Source of the DNA: Geomicrobium sediminis
GTDB lineage: Bacteria > Bacillota > Bacilli > Bacillales > Marinococcaceae
DNA: 64,000 nucleotides
Direction: 5' to 3'
Assembly: GCF_016908595.1 (NCBI RefSeq)
Contig: NZ_JAFBEC010000003.1
Span: 248,001 to 312,000 of the forward strand
A program made the translations under genes and the position numbers. Within the stretch, counting starts at the first letter, position 1; each line of letters opens with the position of its first letter. The notes under the pieces are model-generated. The model was not told the DNA's origin. It saw only the letters and a program-made list of their open reading frames with translations, and did no database searches. Shown here in pieces: positions 24,673-32,674 of the stretch.

Positions 24673-25899
24673 TTAATGCTTTATAGTAATTGAATGCTTT
24701 AGGTAATCTTCATCGTGATACGTGACCGTATCGGGGTATTTAATTCCCATTCCAGTATTCAAACAAAGAACGTGTTCATCTTCTTGGATCCATCCTGATT
24801 GTCGAAGCTTTTTCGCTGCGGCAAACGTCGCACCGCCTTCGGGGCATATCCAATTCCCTTCACGCTCTGCGACTTGTTTTTGTTCCGCTAACAACTCGTC
24901 GTCGGTTACGGCAAGGGCACATCCATTCGTTTCGTAGATGGCTTCAAGCACGAGGAAATCTCCTATCGCTTTCGGAACATTAATGCCAAATGCAATCGTT
25001 TCTGCGTTTTCCCAAACTTCAGCATGTGTTTTTCTTTGTTCGTACGCTTTAACGATGGGTGCACACGTTTCTGATTGAACAGCGACGAGGCGTGGCAGAG
25101 TGGCATCGTTAGGGATCCATCCGAGTGTCTTGAGTTCTAGAAACGCTTTATAAATGCCAATTAAACCGACACCTCCACCTGTTGGATAAAGGATCACATC
25201 AGGGAGGTGATAGCCATATTGTTCAAAGATCTCATAGCCCATCGTTTTCTTACCTTCGATTCGGTAAGGCTCTTTTAATGTGCTTACGTTGTACCAACCG
25301 TGTTCTTTAGAAGCTTCTGATACGGCATGTCCAGCATCATGGATGAGTCCGTCAATTAAAGAAAGTGTCCCTCCAGCTGCAATGACTTCACGTTTAGTAA
25401 TTTCAGGCGTTTGGAGTGGCATCACGATGTGCGCTTGAATACCCGCTCTAGAAGCGTATAACGCCCAAGCGGCTCCTGCATTCCCGTTTGTTGGCATTGC
25501 AAGTGTCTGGACCCCGACTTCCTTTGCTTTCGAAACGCCGACCGCAGCACCTCTAGCTTTAAAGGAACCTGTAGGGAGTAGACCTTCGTCTTTCATGTAA
25601 AGGTTCGGTAACTCGTACGTTTTACCGAGTGTCTCCATATGAACGAGAGGTGTCATTCCTTCTCCGAGCGATACACGATTTGCTGGACTCAACACAGGAA
25701 GTACTTCGTGATAACGCCAAAGCGTTGGTTCGCGTGTTTTGAGCTGTTCTATTGACCAATGTTCTTTTAAACGCTGCAAATCATAACGTGCTAGAAGCGG
25801 GGATCCACATACGCATAAATGTGTAGCGGTGGACCCGTCATACTCTTCCTTACATTTTGGACATTCGAGGTGTGTAAAGTAGCTATAGTTTTGTTTCAC
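24673..25899 (-). CDS. thrC: Threonine-synthase-family PLP enzyme with N-terminal zinc-ribbon
   Basis: A protein of 408 residues of the fold-type II PLP family. Schiff-base lysine K114 is in TGSFKARG, a glycine-rich phosphate loop TGGGVGLIG follows, and two cysteine pairs (C13/C16, C29/C31) form a zinc-ribbon-like cap. This is the architecture of the archaeal/plant-like threonine synthases and also of cysteate synthase. The gene is 20 nt behind cysA and 20 nt before yezD, inside a sulfate transport operon rather than with hom or thrB. Threonine synthase is the default call; a sulfur-related beta/gamma-replacement role is worth testing. Confidence 0.75.
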   Translation of the reverse strand: MKQNYSYFTHLECPKCKEEYDGSTATHLCVCGSPLLARYDLQRLKEHWSIEQLKTREPTLWRYHEVLPVLSPANRVSLGEGMTPLVHMETLGKTYELPNLYMKDEGLLPTGSFKARGAAVGVSKAKEVGVQTLAMPTNGNAGAAWALYASRAGIQAHIVMPLQTPEITKREVIAAGGTLSLIDGLIHDAGHAVSEASKEHGWYNVSTLKEPYRIEGKKTMGYEIFEQYGYHLPDVILYPTGGGVGLIGIYKAFLELKTLGWIPNDATLPRLVAVQSETCAPIVKAYEQRKTHAEVWENAETIAFGINVPKAIGDFLVLEAIYETNGCALAVTDDELLAEQKQVAEREGNWICPEGGATFAAAKKLRQSGWIQEDEHVLCLNTGMGIKYPDTVTYHDEDYLKHSITIKH

Positions 25900-25919
25900 G
25901 ATTGAACCTCCTGTACGAG

Positions 25920-26993
25920 TTAAATCATATATTCATTAGCTTGAAATGTTCTGAAACGCTCTACATGAGCGTACATGATGTCGCCAACTTTGATGGACAA
26001 GTTGTCAAACGTACCTTTAGAAAGCTCAATTTCAATGTGCTCCTGAGCACGATCTAGTCGTCTTGCTTCAATGAATACGATCGGACCGACAGGATGAGTT
26101 TTCGTAATTTCGACTTCTAAGCGATGATCATTTCCAGAAGTGTGCGCGAGCGAAATTTCATGAGGTCGAACATAGCTCACTACGTTTTCGCCATCTGCAA
26201 GTGGTTCTCCACTTGCAAGTGTTACGCCTCCTATTGAAATTCCTTCTTTTGTTGCGGTTCCCTTTAATTCATTTGCATTTCCTAAAAAGCGGTACATAAA
26301 TGGACTGTTAGGTGAATCATATATATCGGACGGAGTTCCTTCTTGGATAATTTCTCCGTCATTTAAGACGATGACTTGATCAGCAACATCGAGCGCTTCT
26401 TCTTGGTCGTGTGTCACAAAAACGGTCGTCACACCGGTTTGTTTATGGAGCGTTCGCAACCAGCGACGTAACTCTTTTCTAACTTGGGCATCGAGAGCGC
26501 CAAAAGGTTCATCAAGTAATAAAACCGAAGGCTCGATCGCCAGTGAGCGAGCAAGGGCTACGCGCTGTTTTTGACCGCCTGAAAGTTGACTAGGGTACCG
26601 TTCGCCCAATCCTTCAAGCTTTACAAGTTCAAGTAGCTCATTTACTTTTGAATCGATTTGTGACTTTGTTGGTCGATCCTTTTTCTTTTTTACACGTAAG
26701 CCGTAGGCGATGTTGTCTTTGACTTTCATATGTGAGAACAGGGCATAATGTTGAAACACAAAACCTACATTTCGGTCTTTGGCATTCACGTTGGTCATGT
26801 TATTGCCATCAAAGAAGATGTCTCCTTTAGATGCGTGTTCAAGGCCTGCAATCATACGAAGCAAAGTCGTTTTTCCAGAACCAGAAGGGCCAAGTAGTGC
26901 TAATAATTCGCCTTCCTTCACGGTGAGATTAATGTTTTTTAGCACTTTAGTTTTACCGAAGTCTTTTGTAATACCTGTAATTGTGATCGACAT
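25920..26993 (-). CDS. cysA: Sulfate/thiosulfate ABC transporter ATP-binding protein
   Basis: A protein of 357 residues. Walker A is GPSGSGKTT (35-43), the signature is [16 protein letters not shown], Walker B is LLLDEP, and a C-terminal TOBE-like domain contains [10 protein letters not shown], a CysA hallmark. It powers sulfate import through CysT/CysW. ATG 26993 lies 5 nt after the cysW stop; an upstream GTG falls inside the ribosome binding site. Confidence 0.93.
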   Translation of the reverse strand: MSITITGITKDFGKTKVLKNINLTVKEGELLALLGPSGSGKTTLLRMIAGLEHASKGDIFFDGNNMTNVNAKDRNVGFVFQHYALFSHMKVKDNIAYGLRVKKKKDRPTKSQIDSKVNELLELVKLEGLGERYPSQLSGGQKQRVALARSLAIEPSVLLLDEPFGALDAQVRKELRRWLRTLHKQTGVTTVFVTHDQEEALDVADQVIVLNDGEIIQEGTPSDIYDSPNSPFMYRFLGNANELKGTATKEGISIGGVTLASGEPLADGENVVSYVRPHEISLAHTSGNDHRLEVEITKTHPVGPIVFIEARRLDRAQEHIEIELSKGTFDNLSIKVGDIMYAHVERFRTFQANEYMI

Positions 26994-26998
26994 CGTAT

Positions 26999-27802
26999 TC
27001 ACCCCAGTTGTTGTTTTCGTTCGACGACTTGCTTAATGACAATGGTAAAGATTGCGAACAACGACATGAGCAATGCAACGGAAAAAGCGGCAGCAAATTG
27101 ATACTCGTTGTAAAGGATTTCCACGTGAAGCGGCATCGTGTTTGTCGCCCCGCGAATTCGTCCAGACACGACAGAGACAGCCCCGAATTCTCCGATGGCA
27201 CGGGCACTACAAAGAATCACTCCGTACAGTAGTCCCCATTTAATTGCAGGGAGGGTCACGTGATAGAACGTTCTGAAACCACCTGCACCAAGTGTGAGAG
27301 AAGCTTCTTCAGCATCGCTTCCTTGAGCCTCCATTAAAGGAATCAGTTCCCTGGCAATAAACGGTAGCGTGACAAACATCGTCGCAAGAATAATTCCAGG
27401 TACGGCAAAGATGATTTGCAAATTATTTGCATGTAACCATTCCCCTAAAAAGCCATTTACTCCGTAAAGAATAATAAACACAAGGCCCGCAATAACTGGG
27501 GAGACGGCAAAAGGAATCTCAATTAACGTAATTAACAATTGTCGACCACGAAAGCGATATTTCGTGAGTGCCCAAGCAGCAGATAACCCGAACAACGTGT
27601 GAAGTGGGACGGTAACGACAACAACGAGCAAGGTTAGAAAAATCGCGTGCCTAGCCGCAGGCTCCGTAATGGAATACCAAAACACTTCAAATCCTTGGCT
27701 AAATGCACCGATGAAAATAATAAGTAAAGGTAATAACAAAAACAGCGTTAGAAAAAGAAAAGCAATGAAAATTAAGAGGGGCTTGTAGGTTTTTGTGTTC
27801 AT
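26999..27802 (-). CDS. cysW: Sulfate ABC transporter permease CysW
   Basis: An inner-membrane permease of 267 residues with six helices and the EAA loop ([26 protein letters not shown]). It contains [15 protein letters not shown], conserved in CysW. It pairs with CysT; the start overlaps cysT by 4 nt (ATGA). Confidence 0.93.
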   Translation of the reverse strand: MNTKTYKPLLIFIAFLFLTLFLLLPLLIIFIGAFSQGFEVFWYSITEPAARHAIFLTLLVVVVTVPLHTLFGLSAAWALTKYRFRGRQLLITLIEIPFAVSPVIAGLVFIILYGVNGFLGEWLHANNLQIIFAVPGIILATMFVTLPFIARELIPLMEAQGSDAEEASLTLGAGGFRTFYHVTLPAIKWGLLYGVILCSARAIGEFGAVSVVSGRIRGATNTMPLHVEILYNEYQFAAAFSVALLMSLFAIFTIVIKQVVERKQQLG

Positions 27803-28635
27803 CGGGAAGAATCCACCACCTTTTGCCCTAATTTTCTAGAAAGCCACCATTGCAGGATATTCGCTCCAAGCAACAAAAGAAATGAAAGAGCGAGCATTAC
27901 CGTTGCAATCGCCGTCGCTCCCGCGTAATCAAATTGTTCAAGCTTATTCATGATGAGTAAAGGGACAATTTCCGTTTGCATCGGGATGTTTCCAGCGATG
28001 AAGACGACGGAACCGTATTCACCAAGTGCCCGTGCAAATGCAAGCGTCATGCCCGCTAAAATTGCCGGTGTTAAAAGTGGTAATAATACAGTATTAAAAA
28101 TTGTAAAAGGAGAAGCGCCGAGTAATCCTGCCGCCTCTTCTGTTTCTTGATCGAGTGAACGCAATACCGGTTCAACCATGCGGACGACAAACGGTAAGCC
28201 GATAAACGTAAGGGCAATCGTCACGCCAATCGGTGTGAATGCGACTTGAATTCCAAGTGGTGCAAGCAATGAACCGATCCAGCCATTCTCGGCATAAAGG
28301 CTCGTGAGTGCGATGCCTGCAACTGCTGTCGGTAAAGCGAATGGGAGGTCAATCATTCCGTCCATAATACGTTTTCCAAAGAAGTCGTACCGAACGAGTA
28401 CCCAGGCAATGAGTAAACCGAAGACGCCGTTAATTATTGCCGCAATAAAAGAAGCAGAAAAGCTTAGTCGAAGTGCTGCAAATAATCTAGGATCAGTAAT
28501 GGCATTCCAAAACGCTTCCCACCCGCTTCCCATCGTGTACCAAACCAATGCAATTAAAGGAATGAAGACGATAAAGCTCATGTAAAACATCATAAAGCCG
28601 AAAGAAAGCGGGAAGCCTGGAAGTGTGCGTTTCAT
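27799..28635 (-). CDS. cysT: Sulfate ABC transporter permease CysT
   Basis: A permease of 278 residues with six helices and the EAA loop (EEAAGLLGASPFTIFNTVLLP). LPFALPTAVAGIAL and ALGEYGSVVFIAGN are characteristic of CysT. It follows sbp by 15 nt with a GGAGG-type site. Confidence 0.93.
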   Translation of the reverse strand: MKRTLPGFPLSFGFMMFYMSFIVFIPLIALVWYTMGSGWEAFWNAITDPRLFAALRLSFSASFIAAIINGVFGLLIAWVLVRYDFFGKRIMDGMIDLPFALPTAVAGIALTSLYAENGWIGSLLAPLGIQVAFTPIGVTIALTFIGLPFVVRMVEPVLRSLDQETEEAAGLLGASPFTIFNTVLLPLLTPAILAGMTLAFARALGEYGSVVFIAGNIPMQTEIVPLLIMNKLEQFDYAGATAIATVMLALSFLLLLGANILQWWLSRKLGQKVVDSSR

Positions 28636-28650
28636 CGTAGTTCCTCCTGA

Positions 28651-29712
28651 CTATGGCGCGTAGATCTGATCAAAAACGCCACCATCCGAAAAATGTCTTT
28701 CTTGTGCTTCGTCCCAGCTTCCGAATCTCTCTTCAATCGTAAATAACTCGACGTCTGGAAAGTAGTCATCGTAATCAGCTAAGATGTCTTCATTTCGTGG
28801 TCGGTAATAATGGTCAGCTGCAATCGTTTGACCTTCGTCAGAATATAAATAATCCAAGTAGGCATGAGCGACTTCTTCTGTGCCTTTCTGTTGTACGTTC
28901 GAGTCGACAATTGCGACAGGTGGCTCAGTTAGTATTGATACCGAGGGCGTGATAATCTCAAAATCTTCAGCATTCAATTCATGCACAGTAAGTAATGCTT
29001 CGTTTTCCCATGCGAGCAACACATCTCCGATGCCGCGTTCAATAAAGGATGTCGTCGATCCACGAGCTCCTGAATCCAATACGGTGACGTTCTCATAGAT
29101 GTTCGTGACGAAATCCTCCGCTTCTTCTTCGCCATATGTATCTTCGGCATATCCCCAAGCGGCTAAGTAATTCCAACGTGCACCACCAGATGTTTTAGGG
29201 TTTGGAGTTACAACTTCTACATCTTCTCGGACGAGATCGTCCCAATCTTGAATGTCTTTTGGATTGCCTTCACGTACTAGAAAGTTAATCGTTGACGTAT
29301 AAGGCGAGGCATTGTCTGGGAAGTCACTTTGCCACTCGGAATCCAGTAATTCGCGTTCTTGCAAAACATCGATATCGTAAGCGAGCGCTAACGTCACAAC
29401 ATCAGCTTGTAGTCCATCTAATACTGAACGTGCTTGACTACCTGAACCTCCGTGGGACTGATTTACAGTGACCGTGTCGCCGGTTTCTTCTTGCCAATAC
29501 GCACGAAAAGCTTCATTGTAGTCATCATAAAACTCACGAGTAGGGTCATAAGAGACATTTAGCAATTCGATGACATCTCCGTCAGCCGTTGGATTGTCTT
29601 GGATGACTTCACCACTTTGATCTTCATCAAATCCACCTACGTTACATGCAGAAAGAATCGAAACAACCGTTACTCCTCCAAGAAAGTAAGAATAATACTT
29701 CACAATCATCAT
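28651..29712 (-). CDS. sbp: Sulfate-binding lipoprotein of the ABC transporter
   Basis: A protein of 353 residues with a lipoprotein signal (lipobox LSAC, Cys23). The mature protein carries sulfate-binding-protein motifs: LLNVSYDPTREFY, QSHGGSGSQARSV, DVVTLALAYD and NPKTSGGARWNYLAAWGYA. It is tethered outside the membrane and delivers sulfate or thiosulfate to CysTWA. Two ATGs (29712, 29709) follow AAGGAAGG. First gene of the operon, preceded by a structured leader. Confidence 0.93.
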   Translation of the reverse strand: MMIVKYYSYFLGGVTVVSILSACNVGGFDEDQSGEVIQDNPTADGDVIELLNVSYDPTREFYDDYNEAFRAYWQEETGDTVTVNQSHGGSGSQARSVLDGLQADVVTLALAYDIDVLQERELLDSEWQSDFPDNASPYTSTINFLVREGNPKDIQDWDDLVREDVEVVTPNPKTSGGARWNYLAAWGYAEDTYGEEEAEDFVTNIYENVTVLDSGARGSTTSFIERGIGDVLLAWENEALLTVHELNAEDFEIITPSVSILTEPPVAIVDSNVQQKGTEEVAHAYLDYLYSDEGQTIAADHYYRPRNEDILADYDDYFPDVELFTIEERFGSWDEAQERHFSDGGVFDQIYAP

Positions 29713-29764
29713 CCTTCCTTATAAAAGATATAATTCAAATGTAAATACTCTGAATTAAACGAGT

Positions 29765-29794
29765 AAAAAAAGCAAAGGTTTAACTAAAACCTCT
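29765..29794 (-). terminator. Leader terminator upstream of sbp
   Basis: On the minus strand AGAGGTTT and AAACCTTT form an 8-bp stem with one wobble around loop TAGTT, followed by GC and seven T. It sits between the promoter and the sbp start, so it must be regulated or leaky. Confidence 0.75.
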
Positions 29795-29836
29795 CCTCAA
29801 ATGGCCTTCGGTTGTCCGGTCAGCTCGTAGGGTTTT
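29786..29836 (-). promoter_or_regulatory. Candidate cis-regulatory leader RNA of the sulfate transporter operon
   Basis: Just after the predicted transcription start, AAAACC (29836-29831) can pair with GGTTTT (29791-29786). The second strand is also part of the terminator stem, so the two folds exclude each other. The about 39 nt enclosed contain GACCGG, ACAACCG and GGCC blocks able to form an inner hairpin. It does not match the S-box, T-box antiterminator, TPP, FMN, ZTP or preQ1 consensus as I know them. Geometry is of the antiterminating (ON) kind. Ligand unknown. Confidence 0.5.
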
Positions 29837-29846
29837 CTTTTTTATC

Positions 29847-29875
29847 ATACTATTCTTATTGTTTAACTATGTCAA
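29847..29875 (-). promoter_or_regulatory. Sigma-A-type promoter of the sbp-cysTWA operon
   Basis: Minus strand TTGACA (29875-29870), a 17-nt spacer and TAGTAT (29852-29847). Transcription would begin near 29840, immediately before the leader structure. The rest of the 29713-30075 gap (toward 30025) shows no gene. Confidence 0.75.
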
Positions 29876-30025
29876 TCGATTTTTTCTAATATTTGGATGA
29901 TAACAATAGAAAGGAGTAGATGTATCGTTTCTTATAAAGTATTAAGCTCGAGCGTTTATATCCAGAGTACAGTATATTCACTATGTAAATAGATAATTGG
30001 AAGGGACGATTACAAATTTATGGAG

Positions 30026-30065
30026 AGAAAAGGAAAGAATGAGCCACAATGAGACCCATTCTTTC
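30026..30065 (-). terminator. Terminator of the deacetylase gene
   Basis: GAAAGAATG and CATTCTTTC form a 9-bp stem (30033-30041 with 30057-30065), followed on the minus strand by CTTTTCTC. It ends the minus-strand deacetylase transcript before the sulfur operon promoter. Confidence 0.7.
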
Positions 30066-30075
30066 ATATGCCTTA

Positions 30076-31206
30076 TTATCTTTGACTCGATTTTTGTTCC
30101 ATCGACCAGAAGTGAGATTGCTCTTGTACAACACGATTAACAGCTTCTTCTTCATGAGGAAATAGTGTGTCCACAGGTGCTCCGAGACTGTTAGTGAATG
30201 GGTCATCGACTCTAGTTGAGATTCCACTCATCGCTTCAACAATGGCAAGTGAGCAAAATGGAACATAAGCAGCACTATATCCGCCTTCGTGACAGAGAAC
30301 AAGCTTACCGTCGCAGTGTTTCTCTGCAAGCTTTTTCATAAATTCAGAAAATCGATAAAACCCTGTAGTTGTTACCATCATCCTAGCAAGTGGGTCGAAG
30401 AAATTAGGATCTTGTCCTGCAGAGATGATGATCAGTTCAGGCTTAAACTCATTAACAATTGGCTCTACAATTTTTTCAAAGGCATTCATGTAACCAGCGT
30501 TCCCCGTACCTGCAGGAAGCGGGATATTTACGGTGTAACCTTTGCCGGCTCCCTCTCCTATATGTTCGATGTAACCACGCTCTGCGGGATAAAGACGGTC
30601 TTGATGTAATGAAATAAAAAGAACTTCATTATCAGAATAAAATGCTTGCTCAGTTCCATTTCCGTGATGAACGTCCCAGTCTAGAACGAGAATTCGTTTT
30701 AAGTTATATTTTTCTTTTGCATAATCTGTAGCAATTGCTACGTTATTAAAAAGACAAAAACCCATACCTTGATCAGCCTCTGCATGATGACCAGGTGGTC
30801 TTGTTAAGGCGTAGACATTGGTAACATGGCCATTCATGACTGCATTAACCGCAGTTATTGCCCCACCTGCCGACAGTAAGGCAATTTCATAAGAACCTCG
30901 TCCTACTATTGCGTGATCTCCTGCATCGCCACCGTTATGATCACTTAATTCTTTTACTCTATCAATGTAATGAGTATCATGAAAGCGTTCTAGGTCTTCA
31001 CGAGTGGCTGGTTTAGGGCGAATAGATGTAAGCTTTGGTGTAAGTTGGCAACGATCCATCAAATTCTTGAAGCGTCGCTTTGTTTCCGGGTCTTCTCCAT
31101 ACGTATGGCTCTGTACCCAGCCGCCAGATGGCATGTTTAATGCACCAGAACCATTGTCATGCCAAAAGTAACTTTCATCATAAATAAATCCTGTTGATTT
31201 CTTCAT
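30076..31206 (-). CDS. Histone-deacetylase-family (HDAH-like) zinc hydrolase
   Basis: A protein of 376 residues of the class II HDAC-like family. Features are RPPGHHAE (catalytic His140/His141), DWDVHHGNGT (zinc ligands D178, H180) and SAGQDPNFFDPL (third zinc ligand D266). AGQD instead of AGFD is typical of bacterial HDAH and acetylpolyamine-amidohydrolase-like enzymes. It would remove acetyl groups from a small amine or other amide. AAGGAGG lies 8 nt before ATG 31206. It is divergent from a LuxR-type regulator. Confidence 0.9.
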   Translation of the reverse strand: MKKSTGFIYDESYFWHDNGSGALNMPSGGWVQSHTYGEDPETKRRFKNLMDRCQLTPKLTSIRPKPATREDLERFHDTHYIDRVKELSDHNGGDAGDHAIVGRGSYEIALLSAGGAITAVNAVMNGHVTNVYALTRPPGHHAEADQGMGFCLFNNVAIATDYAKEKYNLKRILVLDWDVHHGNGTEQAFYSDNEVLFISLHQDRLYPAERGYIEHIGEGAGKGYTVNIPLPAGTGNAGYMNAFEKIVEPIVNEFKPELIIISAGQDPNFFDPLARMMVTTTGFYRFSEFMKKLAEKHCDGKLVLCHEGGYSAAYVPFCSLAIVEAMSGISTRVDDPFTNSLGAPVDTLFPHEEEAVNRVVQEQSHFWSMEQKSSQR

Positions 31207-31368
31207 AAATGTACCCTCCTTATAGATGTTATGTATTTGTATTATTACGGGTTCACATGATGGTAACAATTACCCGAAAGGATAATCTTATAATTGTGCG
31301 GATATAAGAAATCGGTATAATGGAATGAAAGTAGTGAATATGCAATCTATTAAGTGAGGGATTGTAAC

Positions 31369-32067
31369 ATGTTAACGAATCGTGATTATACGAGTATGAT
31401 TCAATTTATGACTAATCTTGATTGGAATAGTAAGCAACTCGAACAATCGATTCAGAAAGGGCTATCAGAGAAATTCGGTCTTCACTATTCAATGTGTTGG
31501 CGTAGTGACCAAGAACAAAACATGTATGATTTAAAGTTTTACAACACTGCTACACCATTTAATCAAGCTTATCAATCGGTATATATGTCAAAAGATTTAA
31601 TGCACCCTAAAAAACTATTGTTCGTTGAGTCTATGTGTCAACAAACGGTATTTACAATTAATGATATTGCAAGTTTTGACACATTAAGAAAGAGCGATTA
31701 TTATCCGTTTTATTCGTCTTACCAAATGAAAGATCAAATGGTACTTTACTTCATTGATAGACATAGAATTTTAGGAGGAATCGGTTTTTCAAGGTTTGGT
31801 GGAGACCGGCCATTTTCAAAGAAAGATCAAGAGATTTTGCAAACACTATCAGTTTACCTAAAGCGTATGCTTGTAAGTAATGAGGAAACAGTGACATTAT
31901 CAACGAGAGAAAAGGAAATTTTTCAACTCGTTGTGCAAGGGAAAACAAATGAAGAAATCTCGTTTCAGCTTTGGATCAGTGTGAATACGGTGAAAAAACA
32001 TCTACAAAATATGTATCAAAAGTGTGATGTCAAAAACCGAACGGAACTCATTTATAAATTAACTTGA
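31369..32067 (+). CDS. LuxR/GerE-type transcriptional regulator
   Basis: A protein of 232 residues. The C-terminal LuxR helix-turn-helix is clear (LSTREKEIFQLVVQGKTNEEIS, then SVNTVKKHLQNMYQKC). The N-terminal about 165 residues lack a receiver or autoinducer domain that I recognise and may be a GAF-like sensor. GAGGG lies 8 nt before ATG 31369. The 160-bp region shared with the divergent deacetylase gene suggests local control of it. Confidence 0.8.
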   Translation: MLTNRDYTSMIQFMTNLDWNSKQLEQSIQKGLSEKFGLHYSMCWRSDQEQNMYDLKFYNTATPFNQAYQSVYMSKDLMHPKKLLFVESMCQQTVFTINDIASFDTLRKSDYYPFYSSYQMKDQMVLYFIDRHRILGGIGFSRFGGDRPFSKKDQEILQTLSVYLKRMLVSNEETVTLSTREKEIFQLVVQGKTNEEISFQLWISVNTVKKHLQNMYQKCDVKNRTELIYKLT

Positions 32068-32169
32068 GAGAATGTAAAATATAGATTTAATATTACATTT
32101 AAACACTAAGTTCCTACGATAATATTTTTAAATATTTAGAATTATAATTTAAGGGAATATGTGACAGAC

Positions 32170-32290
32170 AAGCGGCTGTAGTGGCGAAGACGCCTGCGGG
32201 AGTAGCGTTAGCTGAAGATCATCGTGCGTAGCACGATAGCTGAGGCAACGCCCGCGGCAAGCGAAGCCACAGAAGCCATAGAAGCCGCTT
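32170..32290. repeat. Imperfect palindromic intergenic repeat, long copy
   Basis: A 121-bp element bounded by AAGCGGCT and its complement AGCCGCTT. Inside, TGGCGAAGACGCC matches toward GCGAAGCCA, with a central insertion of about 70 nt (including CGTGCGTAGCACG) and repeated GAAGCC units at the right arm. A 54-bp version lies at 38108-38161. Both look like the GC-rich palindromic repeats scattered between genes in Bacillaceae. Apart from this and the following terminator, 32068-32580 shows no gene. Confidence 0.8.
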
Positions 32291-32339
32291 ATTATCTATG
32301 TACATAGTAGTACTTTGAAGTCTCTCAATCCAATAGTTA

Positions 32340-32369
32340 AAGACACAGTGCTAAGTACTGTGTCTTTTT
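32340..32369 (+). terminator. Intrinsic terminator
   Basis: AAGACACAGT and ACTGTGTCTT form a perfect 10-bp stem with a 7-nt loop, followed by TTTTT. It would end the LuxR-type transcript after reading through the repeat. Confidence 0.85.
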
Positions 32370-32580
32370 GTAACGTACAAGTGTAAAGCAAATGATTTTC
32401 GGGAACGGAAAGTCAAAGAAATGTTTTTTAGTGCATTAAAGGGGAGGGGAAAGACCTCAACTAACCCATTGTTGTGTGGTTATGGTAAGAAAATACTGAT
32501 TTTATTTTGACATTGCATTGTCTGAATTGTGACCGAGACGTGACAGGTTAGCGTTCTTCATAAAATGTTAACATGCACGT

Positions 32581-32610
32581 ATTACAATAGGTTTTAATCG
32601 TTGTTATAAT
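32581..32610 (+). promoter_or_regulatory. Probable promoter of cydABS
   Basis: ATTACA (32581-32586), 18-nt spacer, TATAAT (32605-32610), about 65 nt before cydA. The following TTGTGAA at 32623-32629 resembles one half of a Rex site, but the partner half is poor. Confidence 0.5.
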
Positions 32611-32674
32611 GAAGTCGAAAGTTTGTGAAGTAGTGAACATACTTTATTTGTGTTGTTCAAAAAGGGGGTAGCAC

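Noticed and set aside
29786-29836. Reading the sbp leader as an S-box (SAM-I) or preQ1 riboswitch
   Set aside because: The S-box core sequences and T-box antiterminator are absent; the similarity of GAGAGGTTTTAG to preQ1-I is limited to the terminator stem and lacks the ACCC and A-rich tail pairing.
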